Shown here: positions 55,601 to 64,000 of the stretch, in pieces
How positions within the stretch are numbered: the stretch's first letter is position 1
Layout of the letters: each line of letters starts with the position of its first letter
Assembly (NCBI GenBank): GCA_949775045.1
Contig: OX459097.1
Coordinates: 13,543,710 to 13,607,709 of the forward strand
DNA: 64,000 nt
Origin: Metridium senile
Lineage: Eukaryota; Cnidaria; Anthozoa; Actiniaria; Metridiidae
Reading direction: 5' to 3'
Translations under genes and position numbers: made by a program
The notes under the pieces: model-generated
What the model saw: only the letters and a program-made list of their open reading frames with translations
Told to the model about the DNA's origin: nothing
The model's database searches: none

Positions 55601-58600
55601 GCAATGTCCGCCATTTTTTGCAAAAAAAAAATGAAAAAGTGGCTGATCGTCTTCAAAAAAACAGGAGATGTTATATTCAAACCAGCAGATTATATTCAAA
55701 ATCTTGAGATTCCTGGCTTAACAGAGTGTTTACATGTATGTCAGCATACATACATTATCAGTCATTATTATTGAGATCTATATATCATTTTTTTTACCAG
55801 AAATTTGTTCTTATTCTTGATGTTGGCACATCCGTTGCTACCTCAGTCCTCTGTCTTTTTATTTATATGGCCACCTTCAACACTCACATATGGTAAACTT
55901 ATGTTAATATTATTGATAGGTAACATAATGAAATTTGTAACATCGTAAAAAATGTTGACTTAACTTGACTTTGACCTAACTCTTTTACTCTGGAGAAGGG
56001 CTAAAGCTCGAAACATCAGTGAAGTCAACATGTTTTATGATGTTACAAATTTCATTATATTATTATATTATCGTTTATATCAAACACTGACGCAGCCTAT
56101 ACTAGTTTACTCACTAGTTTCCATTAATGTAATTGAATTATTATCTGTTAGTGTATAATTGACTTATTGATTTGTTGAACAATTTGATTGATTTACTGTC
56201 TATTGACTTTTTGATTGATGGATTAAATGATTGATTGACTGTATGATTTACTGACTGACTGATTGAGTAACAATTGATTGATCAATATACCTTTTTATGG
56301 TTCTTGTCCACAACCTCAGCCTTGATAGCATGTAATGTATTCTTTACAATTTGACTACTATCTGGTTAATGTAGTGTTTTAGACGATAAATTGAGTGCAA
56401 ACAATATACCCGTGAAATAGTTAGCTAGCTAACTAATGACTAATTATGTCCTAAGTTGTGCCTAAATTTGATTAGTTGAGAAATAAGCGAGCAGTGATGG
56501 GTCTTGCACGTGCAAGCATGTGTAATTAGTCAAATGATCACGCTGCGGTTTTGTGCAGTGTTTTTAGACTCTTTTTAGCTTCCTTAGATGTGTCTTGTGT
56601 CTTGGTTTTTCGATCATAGAAGAATAAAGTGGTAGCAAACAATTTTAATTGTGTCTTTTATCGTTATTTTAGTTCGTTTTGAGTTGGACTAGAAAAAGCC
56701 CGTGTTCATTTTATGGTTCACCGAATTCTTGTCATGGCTCACTAAATCCCTATGTCTTGTCTAATAAAGCACTAATTAAGTGCTATTTGTTCCTATCTAT
56801 TTCACAGTTATATTATTTGCACTCTAATAGAATGAGATGTGTAACAGCATAAAAATGTTAAATTCCGTAGTAATAGATTTTGACATAACTTTTTATTGAA
56901 ACTTTGTACAGTTATACTTTAAGACATGGGCATTTCAAAAATAAAATAAAAAAGGGGGGTCACCGTGTTGGTTTTGGCACTAGATCACGTCAAAGTTACT
57001 CATTTCGACGGCGCGCGGGAGTAATATTTCGATGTATAAAATGAGAATAAAAGGCGATTAAATGGTACTCTTTTTTGATATTAGGATTGAAATATCAGGT
57101 TTTATTTCATCTTAGCACCCCAAATCTTCATTCACACACAAAACTTGGATAGAAAAGTGAACCTGTTAAAAGATAATAGCAATAAAGCAATACTCGAAGT
57201 TACTCGAGCGTATCATTGGGAACACCTGGGTAGCACAATATTACCACAATTCTTGAAATATCTCGAAATCTGGACATAGATTTTTATTCAAACTCAGATA
57301 TGTATTTGAAAATGTGGATATCTTTAATTCAATAAAATAAAAAAGATAGGTCACCGTATTCGTTTTGGCACTATGGCACTTTGAATGTACGAATTGTGAT
57401 CTTTTAGTAATACCGACATAGCGCGCGCAAGGTGCGCGAGCTGTAGCACGCTCTCGCTGGTCAAAATTGTGCGCAGTAGAGCGTGCGCAATGCAAAACTA
57501 CGGAATCTCCTTAACTTAACTATTCTGATGTTTTGAGCTTTAACCCATCATCGGAGTAAAAAGACAAAGGGCTAAAGCTCAAATTAAATTAGTTTTTTAC
57601 GGTGTTGCAAATTTCACTCTATTACCTATCGTTTATATCAAACACAGGCTGTACTAGTTTACTTGCTAGTTTCCATTTATAGTGTTTTAGATTCCAGTTA
57701 TGTTTTCACTGCAGGTTTCTTCAGTTTAGTGGTATGACTGGCATAATTTCTGGTATGTTGGTTGCCTTTAAACAAATTAACCCTGACCAAGAACTGTACA
57801 AAGGAATGCTGAATTTAAGAATCAAGGTAAGAATGCAGACCTTTCTTTCATAATAGTTAATGGTTTATTTTCTTCTTGTCATACTTTGTTCCCAAAACTT
57901 CCTTTCCCTTCTCTTCCTTTTATTTCCAAAACTTCCCTTCTTTCTTTCCTTGCTTCCTTTCTTTCTCAAACTGTACCTTTCTTCTTTTCTTATTCCTGTC
58001 CTAGTTTGTTGCCTTTGTTTCTGCTTACTCATACTTCTTTGCTCAGTACTGTACTTAAATCTCTCCTCATTTTCTCCATCCTAAGTCGTCATTACTTTGC
58101 TTCTTCCACTTTCTTCATTTTATCTTTCTTTCCTTCCCTCCTTATTCTTCCTTCTTCTTTCTTACTGTTTTTTTCCTTCCTCCTTTTCTTACTTCTTTCC
58201 TTTCTACCTTCTTACCTATCCTCCCTTTTTCTTCCTCCCTTACTTCTTCTTTGCTTCCTTCTCTTTCTCCCTCCCTCTCTTCTTTCATTCCTCTTATTCC
58301 CTTCCTTCCTTTCTTGTTTCTTTCCTTTTTTCTCTACCTACCACTCTTTCCTCTCTCTATGCTTCTTCCTTCTATTATTCCTTTCTTTTTTCATTCTTCT
58401 TTCATTCTTCCTTAATCCTCTAATAATCACTTATTAAGTAATACTATTATTGTTTTCAGCATATCCCTTCTCTAGCCATCACGCTGTTCATTACACTATG
58501 CCTTGTTGGTATTCTGCCAATCATTCAGCTCCCTCAGATGATATCAGGCCTTGTCTTTGCATGGGTTTATCTCAGATTCTATCAGCCTAGAGCCAGAGGA

Positions 58601-60797
58601 GCAAGAGGTGATCTTAGTGAAGACTTCTCTTGTGCTTCGTTCTTTCCAGCTCAACTACAGTAAGTAGACATTAAAGTAGAACTACAGTGTAACACTTTAT
58701 ACAGGTAATATGTTCTGATTACTGAATTGAAATGCGTTTTGAGTTTTCAACAGAACAATAGGCATATATTTGATATGATTATAAATAGAAATATTTATTT
58801 CATGTACATTGTATTTATTACTATGCTAGACAGGGTGTAATATATTCTTTAGAATTTGACTGTAGCCTTACACTTTCAACAAACAATCATTTTATTGATT
58901 TACCTATTTTCTTACAGAGGTCCTATTCGTACTGTGTCCAATCTAATCTTCAATTTCATGGTCAAGATAGGTGCATGTAATAAGCCTGTGAGGACATATG
59001 ATGTTGGTGCACCATCTGCTATTACTATTAGTCTTCCTGGTATGGACCCTGCTGATGCCGAGAGAAGAAGGTAGGTAACTACTTTTATATCTTTCATATC
59101 ATTTTAATGCTGATGATTATGATTATGATGGTGATGATGACAAATAATAGTGATGGTGATGAGGCTGATGATGGTGATGAGGCTGATGATGGTGATGATG
59201 GTGGTGATGTTGATAATTATTATGATGATGATGATGATGGTGGTGATGATGAGGATAATAGTGAGGGTGATGATGGTGGTGATGTTGATAATTATTATTA
59301 TGATGATGATGATGGTGGTGATGATGAGGATAATAGTGAGGGTGATGATGGTGGTGTTGTTGATAATTATTATTATGATGATGGTGGTGGTGGTGTTGTT
59401 GTTGCTAATTATTATTATGATGATGATGGTGGTGGTGGTTTTGTTGATAATTATTATTATGATGATGATGGTGGTGGTGTTGTTGATAATTATTATTATG
59501 ATGATGATGGTGGTGTTGTTGATAATTATTATTATGATGATGATGGTGGTGGTGGTGTTGTTGATAATTATTATCATTATGATGATGGTGGTGGTATTGT
59601 TTATAATTATTATGATGATGATAGTGATGATGGTGGTGGTGATTAGGATGATGATGATGATGATGGTGGTGTTGTTGATAATTATTATTATGATGGTGGT
59701 GGTGGTGATGATGGTGGTGGTGATGATGGTGAAGATGATTATGGAGATGATAAGAATGGAGATGATGGTGGTGGTGTTGTTGATAATTATTATTATGATG
59801 ATGATGATGATGGTGGTGGTGTTGTTGATAATTATTATTATGATGATGGTGGTGGTGGTGGTGTTGTTGATAATTATTATTATGATGATGATGGTGGTGG
59901 TGTTGGTGATAATTATTATTATGATGATGGTGGTGGTGGTGGTGTTGTTGATAATTATTATTATTATGATGGTGGTGGTGGTGTTGTTGATAATTATTAT
60001 TATGATGATGGTGGTGGTGGTGGTGTTGTTGATAATTATTATTATTATGATGGTGGTGGTGGTGTTGTTTATGATGATGATAGTCATGATGGTGGTGGTG
60101 ATTAGGATGATGATGATGATGATGGTGGTGTTGTTGATAATTATTATGATGATGGTGGTGGTGATGATGGTGAAGATGATTATGGAGATGATAAGAATGG
60201 AGATGATGATAGTGGTGTTGTTGATTATTATTATTATTATGATGATGATGATGGTGGTGGTTAGGATGATAGTGATGATGGTGGTGGTGATTAGGATGAT
60301 GGTGATGATGATGGTGGTGATTAGGATGATGGTGGTGATTAGGATGATGGTGATGTTGGCTGATGATGATGATGATGGTGGTGGTGATGATAATGTTGGT
60401 GGTGGTGATGATGATAATGGTGGTAATGATGATAATGATTGTGGTAATGATGATGGTTATGCCTTGCGTGATGAGCCTAAACACAGCTGCGGGGGAGACT
60501 AATATAAAGATAATAAAATGATAATAGCAGATGTTGACGGTCACGATAATGATGGTGATTGTAATGTTAACATAACTATAATTATTGTTTTGCAGACAAA
60601 AAGCTTTAAAAGCTTTAAATGAAAGACTGCAAAAACTAGACCAGACTCAAAGCAGTTGGCCTTCACTAGACGATCCAGCAGATAAAGACGACCAAACTGA
60701 CTTGACAATGGATGGAGTACCTAGTGTAATAGTTGACAATGATACTAACACCCTTAACCCTGAAGGACAATCCAGCAAAGCCAGCATTACAACATAA
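52625..60797 (+). CDS. TMEM115: TMEM115, Golgi rhomboid-fold membrane protein, nine exons
   Basis: Exons 52625-52651, 52718-52845, 53728-53797, 54712-54786, 55801-55892, 57715-57826, 58460-58659, 58918-59070, 60596-60797; phases agree; 1059 nt, 352 aa (human about 351). TMEM115 is a multi-pass Golgi protein with a rhomboid-like fold but no protease activity, linked to COG-dependent retrograde transport. Landmarks in human-like order: ASVVVKASCGVVCLLYLL, PPNFRIW, VIEPLWGALEFL, FLQFSGMTGIISGMLVAFKQ, FAWVYLRFYQ, then the hallmark cytosolic block YDVGAPSAITISLPGMDP with DAERRR, and QKALKALNERL after the last splice. At least five hydrophobic segments lie before residue 235. The tail is acidic and Ser/Thr-rich. 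The start MDANLNQLK is in a GATGGAC context after an AAG. Introns carry repeats, a polypyrimidine tract and a large minisatellite. Confidence 0.95.
53385..53575. mobile_element. Repeat with GATGTGGGATAAAATAGTTA
   Basis: Second copy of the family at 38210-38400, in TMEM115 intron 2. Shared: CACTTGTATTTTCTTTGCAT-like block, AAGTGACTCGTGGGAT, CCATTGTATAACTAGTA. Confidence 0.6.
55908..56127. repeat. TTACAAATTTCATTATATTA repeat in TMEM115 intron 5
   Basis: GTAACATAATGAAATTTGTA near 55920 and its near-mirror near 56040, with the core GAAGGGCTAAAGCTCGAAAC near 55995, and the shared right flank CTGACGCAGCCTATACTAGT. Confidence 0.75.
57520..57686. repeat. Partial copy of the TTACAAATTTCATTATATTA repeat
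   Basis: Right half only: CAAAGGGCTAAAGCTC, TTGCAAATTTCACTCTATTA, CGTTTATATCAAACAC. It lies about 30 bp before TMEM115 exon 6. Confidence 0.65.
57870..58435 (+). repeat. Polypyrimidine tract in TMEM115 intron 6
   Basis: About 560 bp of nearly pure C/T (CTTCCTTTCTTT-like) in the sense strand, reaching to about 25 bp before exon 7. The Leu/Phe/Ser-rich frames at 57860-58437 are composition artefacts. Confidence 0.9.
59104..60470. repeat. GAT/GGT minisatellite in TMEM115 intron 8
   Basis: About 1.35 kb of GATGATGATGGTGGTGGTGT units separated by TGTTGATAATTATTATTA. Frames of 180-450 codons on both strands are triplet artefacts. The exon splice sites at 59070 and 60596 are intact. The transcribed strand is GGU-rich. 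Confidence 0.95.
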
Positions 60798-60806
60798 TTA
60801 CTAAAA

Positions 60807-60912
60807 ACCAACAAAGCTACGGTCGGTCGTATTAGAGAGGTGTTCGATCACAATTACCAAAAAAAACAACAAAGCTACGGTCGGTCGTATTAAAGAGGTT
60901 TTCGATCACAGC
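60807..60912. repeat. Direct repeat, about 61-bp unit, at the TMEM115 3' end
   Basis: CAACAAAGCTACGGTCGGTC plus GTATTA(A/G)AGAGGT occurs twice just past the TMEM115 stop codon, so it is probably in the 3'UTR. Confidence 0.85.
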
Positions 60913-61074
60913 CTTTCATATGGACACAAACGATATGAAATCGACCGCTGTTCATGTTACATAGCTAATTGGTTTACAAAAGCAAAGCTAAATAGTCGTC
61001 GGCTGGAACAGAGAGGTCTTCTTTCGCTGTCTAGTAAACACGGACAAGTACATGGGTAAAGAAAGACATGAAAA

Positions 61075-61475
61075 ACCTACAATTATTCCATTCGGTTAAG
61101 GGAGGACGTTTCACAACCTATTAATACAATGAAGATGATCAGGATGTCACAACGATGGCCAGGAATATGTATAGACATTCAATCAGTGTGAATAGGTTGC
61201 AAATTGACCCCCCCTTAACCAAACGGAATAATGGTCGTTTTTTAAGATGCATGGCCATGGATAAAAATAGACATTCAAAAACCGACCATTATTCCGTTCG
61301 GTTAAGGGAGGTCATTTCACAATGACAACCGACCATTACTTTGTTCGGTTAAGGGGGGTTCAACCTGCAAGCTATTAAAATTAAAATTCATGGCCATAAA
61401 TAAAAATAGTTATTATAAACTGACCATTATTCCGATCGGTTAAAGGGAGGTCGTTTTACAATCTATTACAACAAA
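61075..61475. repeat. Dispersed CCGTTCGGTTAAGGGAGG repeats
   Basis: CATTATTCCGTTCGGTTAAG or close variants occur about five times (near 61085, 61210 inverted, 61285, 61332, 61423). Spacing is irregular. Confidence 0.7.
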
Positions 61476-61721
61476 GATGGCATCAATATGGATAAACATT
61501 CAAAAACAGATGCATTAAAGAATTCATTAGTTTACACAGTAACACCACATGAGCCTTCCAAAAGATCAAACATTTGTTAATAAAACTGCTGTAAAGTAGC
61601 CTAGAAAATAGAAATATGGTATCGAAAGAATTAGAAGATTATACGTGCATTTTGAAGTTGAACAGTACGTCTATTGAATGAATGTAAATTGTCATTTTAA
61701 TTCGTTTAAACTAATAATCGA

Positions 61722-61871
61722 AGGGCCTCTTTAAACGGGCCCAACATGGTTGCTCCAACATGTTAGGCTTGTTGGATGAAACATCATCCAACATTTCTTT
61801 TGTTCTCGTGTTCAACACACCGTATCGCAACAATGTTGGTCCAACATGTTGGGCCCGTTTAAAGAGGCCCT
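61722..61871. mobile_element. MITE with AGGGCCTCTTTAAACGGGCC ends
   Basis: Perfect mirror at the right (GGCCCGTTTAAAGAGGCCCT). The interior repeats CCAACATGTT. Confidence 0.8.
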
Positions 61872-62103
61872 AAGGTTGACTGACATGTGTATATACTGTA
61901 TGAACTTTCTCAAAAGCCTAATATATCGCGTCTAGAAAATGCAAAAAGGGTAAAACAAGGCAAATTCCTAGTAATTGTGAAATGCACGTATAAGGTAGTA
62001 GACAACTACAAGCCATCTCACTCGATCGCACAACGTCCACGTTGACCATTGTAGCTGTTGCTGACGCCGATAAGTTGCTACAACTTGTCGCTTCAGCCTG
62101 TTA

Positions 62104-62308
62104 AGGCCCGTTTACACTAGCAATTTTGTCGTGCGACAAGAGCTGCGATTTCAATGGCGATTTTATCGCAGATTTGTCAACGCAACTTTGAACATGCTCG
62201 AAATTTAGTGCAACTTGCTGCGATTTTCTGTGTCCTAAATTCGAGCGTATACAAAATTGCGACGACAAAGCTGCGATAAAAACGCCAATTGCTAGTGTAA
62301 ACGGGCCT
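62104..62308. mobile_element. Harbinger-type MITE with TTA duplication
   Basis: AGGCCCGTTTACACTAGCAA at left and TTGCTAGTGTAAACGGGCCT at right. TTA flanks at 62101-62103 and 62309-62311. Confidence 0.8.
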
Positions 62309-62486
62309 TTACAAATCATTGTTCGTGCGATAATATGTTTCTTCTGCAGCAAGTAGCACAAATTTGATATGGTTTCAGTGGAATCGTGTGTGCAGTTGCA
62401 GCGACAAATCAGTAGAATCAACCTATCGCTTATTATAGAATCAACCTATCGCTTCTCGCACACTAAGCAGCCTGCAGGTACAGTAA

Positions 62487-62703
62487 GGGCCCGGGCAAAC
62501 GGTTTCAACATTTGCTTCAAAATCCGTTTGATTTTGTTGAATGGCAGTGTTTAAACGCTTTTAAACTCTTTCAAAATTGTTGAAACGTGTTGAATTGATG
62601 TTGAATTGATGTTGAAAGAGTTTAAAAGCGTTTAATTAAACATTGCCATTCAACAAAATCGAACGGATGTTGAAGCAAATGTTGAAACCGTTTGCCCGGG
62701 ACT
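62487..62703. mobile_element. MITE with CCCGGGCAAACGGTTTCAAC ends
   Basis: The mirror image is GTTGAAACCGTTTGCCCGGG. Flanked by TAA (62484-62486, 62704-62706). Related to 13241-13445. Most of the interior also pairs. Confidence 0.8.
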
Positions 62704-62819
62704 TAACTTGTTGCCTAGTGTTTAACGGCATTTAGTTGCTGCGATAAATTCGTTAAGTGTGATACGGGGATATCTTTATCCCCGTAATAATAGTTATCGT
62801 CAGCAACATGTCGCACAAA

Positions 62820-62969
62820 TAGACCCCTTCACCTTCTTGTTTGTTGTCCCATTTCAGATCACGTGATACTACCCTTGGGAATTGTTTCTTTCACATGTAA
62901 AAGAACAATTCCCAAGGGATGGCACGTGGTCTGAAATGGGCAGTTTGCATATGGAGGTAAAGAGGTCTA
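62820..62969. mobile_element. MITE with AGACC..TTCACC ends (copy 3)
   Basis: Shares CCCATTTCAGATCACGTGA and CAATTCCCAAGGGAT with 9709-9873 and 30906-31083. Confidence 0.8.
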
Positions 62970-62989
62970 TTCTGTTTGACTTCGTGCAT

Positions 62990-63197
62990 ACACCTATTTC
63001 AATTAACGTTGTCCATCTGGAATGGTTGATCTGATACCGATAGGAATTGTGGGAGTTCAATAAATTTCAAATACATTGTTATAATCCCACTTGAATGGTG
63101 CTGAATTACTGATAACAGTATTTCAGAAATAAACATTAATATTCAAGTGTGATTATAATAGTGCATTTGCAGTTAAACGACGTTAATTGAAATAGGT
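62990..63197. mobile_element. MITE family B, second copy
   Basis: ACACCTATTTCAATTAACGT at left, ACGTTAATTGAAATAGGTGT at right. The interior matches 38655-38892. Confidence 0.85.
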
Positions 63198-63437
63198 GTA
63201 TACATATTTCAAAAAACGTCAGAATGAGATCTGAATCTGCAATCTGAGACCGAAATGAATTGGCCCTGTTTTTTGTTTTTTGCACTTAGCACCTTCAGAT
63301 TTATATTTACCATTGCCATATCCGAAGCCAAAAAGTGCACACAAACAAACTTTTGATGAGAAACAACTGCCGTACCCCAGAATTCATTTTGGTCTCAGAT
63401 TGCAGATTCAGATCTCCTTCTGATATAGGTGTATACA
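63198..63437. mobile_element. MITE with TATACA..ATTTCAAAAAACG end (family C)
   Basis: GAGATCTGAATCTGCAATCT near 63228 is mirrored by AGATTGCAGATTCAGATCTC near 63397. It abuts the preceding element. Confidence 0.75.
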
Positions 63438-63810
63438 GTCGCAGCATTGAATAGAAACAGCGACCTGTTACAGCAAGCTGTCGCGTAGTGTGTACCACCT
63501 TTTATGTGCTTCGCTTTCCTTATTGTAAACCACTCGAAAAGTTTGCTATCTGGTAATAGCTAAATTATGTTCAAAAATGTTCAAACTTTGTTTGTTTTGA
63601 GGAAATTTCTTTGCAATCTTAAAAAAGTATTATAAAGTTGTAGGTACATTTCAAAGTTAAATATTGTACTTGAAAGGGAATAAAATATCAAGAATAAATA
63701 TGTACGAATTTTGTGTACTACTCATTGGAGCAAATAATGTACAATACGATTGAATAAATCTAAATTATTTTGTATATAAAACAATATTTTCTCAAACTTT
63801 TTGCTAGCGA
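63438..63810. other. AT-rich spacer
   Basis: No gene or repeat recognised. Confidence 0.35.
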
Positions 63811-63945
63811 TTACCTTGGGTACCAGAGGTTATTTTCTACTTGCTTTAGCGTTTGTAAATATGACTGTTTGTGAAGCAACGAGAAACACAAACGTACAAA
63901 TGATTAATACAAGATCAAGAAACCCTCTGGTTTCCAGGGTAACGA
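63811..63945. mobile_element. MITE related to 23534-23728, reverse orientation
   Basis: TACCAGAGGTTATTTTCTAC near 63821 and CAAGAAACCCTCTGGTTTCC near 63917 mirror the earlier copy. A 9-bp flank is not clear here. Confidence 0.7.
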
Positions 63946-64000
63946 TCAATATTACTCAACTGCAAAAAAAAAAACTGAGCATCACTACTGTCTTTAAGCT

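Noticed and set aside
57860..58437. Overlapping Leu/Phe/Ser-rich frames that look like membrane proteins
   Set aside because: They come from a polypyrimidine tract in an intron.
59107..60544. Long Asp-rich, Met/Val-rich, Ile/Thr-rich and His-rich frames
   Set aside because: Same triplet artefact, inside TMEM115 intron 8.

Overview
This window is eukaryotic, AT-rich nuclear DNA from an animal. Genes are split by introns with GT..AG borders, and the space between them is packed with short inverted-repeat transposons (MITEs). The gene set (FUBP with four KH domains, TMEM115, promethin/LDAF1, a BOK-type Bcl-2 protein, the end of ODF2, an intronless Mab-21 protein) and the repeat style suggest an early-branching animal, most likely an anthozoan cnidarian. 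That placement is inference from gene content; no rRNA or mitochondrial marker is present.

Layout, left to right. 306-452 (+): last exon of an ODF2/cenexin homologue. 886-3440: a 2.3 kb element with long inverted ends and a small MITE. 4671-7416 (+): a two-exon BOK-like gene; a 97-bp repeat made from its membrane-anchor exon follows at 7349-7966. 8.1-9.9 kb: MITEs and degenerate repeats. 13835-28860 (-): a complete 21-exon FUBP gene (655 aa), with possible alternative or 3'UTR exons down to about 9990 and a 2.2 kb CCA/ATC minisatellite in one intron. 28861-29380: short divergent promoter with a palindromic CRE. 29381-30506 (+): LDAF1/promethin-like gene. 32907-33818 (+): unrecognised intronless gene whose last 12 codons are cut off by a 4114-bp fold-back element (33799-37912). 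40944-42815 (-): intronless Mab-21/cGAS-like protein. 43050-48359: a broken and rearranged Gypsy retrotransposon carrying nested elements. 49256-50012: a Harbinger-type element. 50350-51560: 3' end of a LINE. 52625-60797 (+): complete nine-exon TMEM115 gene (352 aa) with a second GGT-rich minisatellite. 60.8-64 kb: repeats and MITEs.

The host genes are ordinary housekeeping or cell-death genes and do not form a visible pathway; FUBP and LDAF1 probably share a promoter. The most unusual content is mobile DNA: at least five insertions carry exact 9-bp target duplications, and three of these share a start like CA(A/T)TCTCG(A/T)ACCC (Mutator-like in behaviour). One is a giant palindrome ending a gene early, and one has jumped into a copy of itself that sits inside a retrotransposon LTR. 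Also notable are the amplified tail-anchor exon behind the BOK-like gene and a triplicated 22-nt candidate microexon behind FUBP.

All splice sites and joins were read by eye; no alignment or database search was run.
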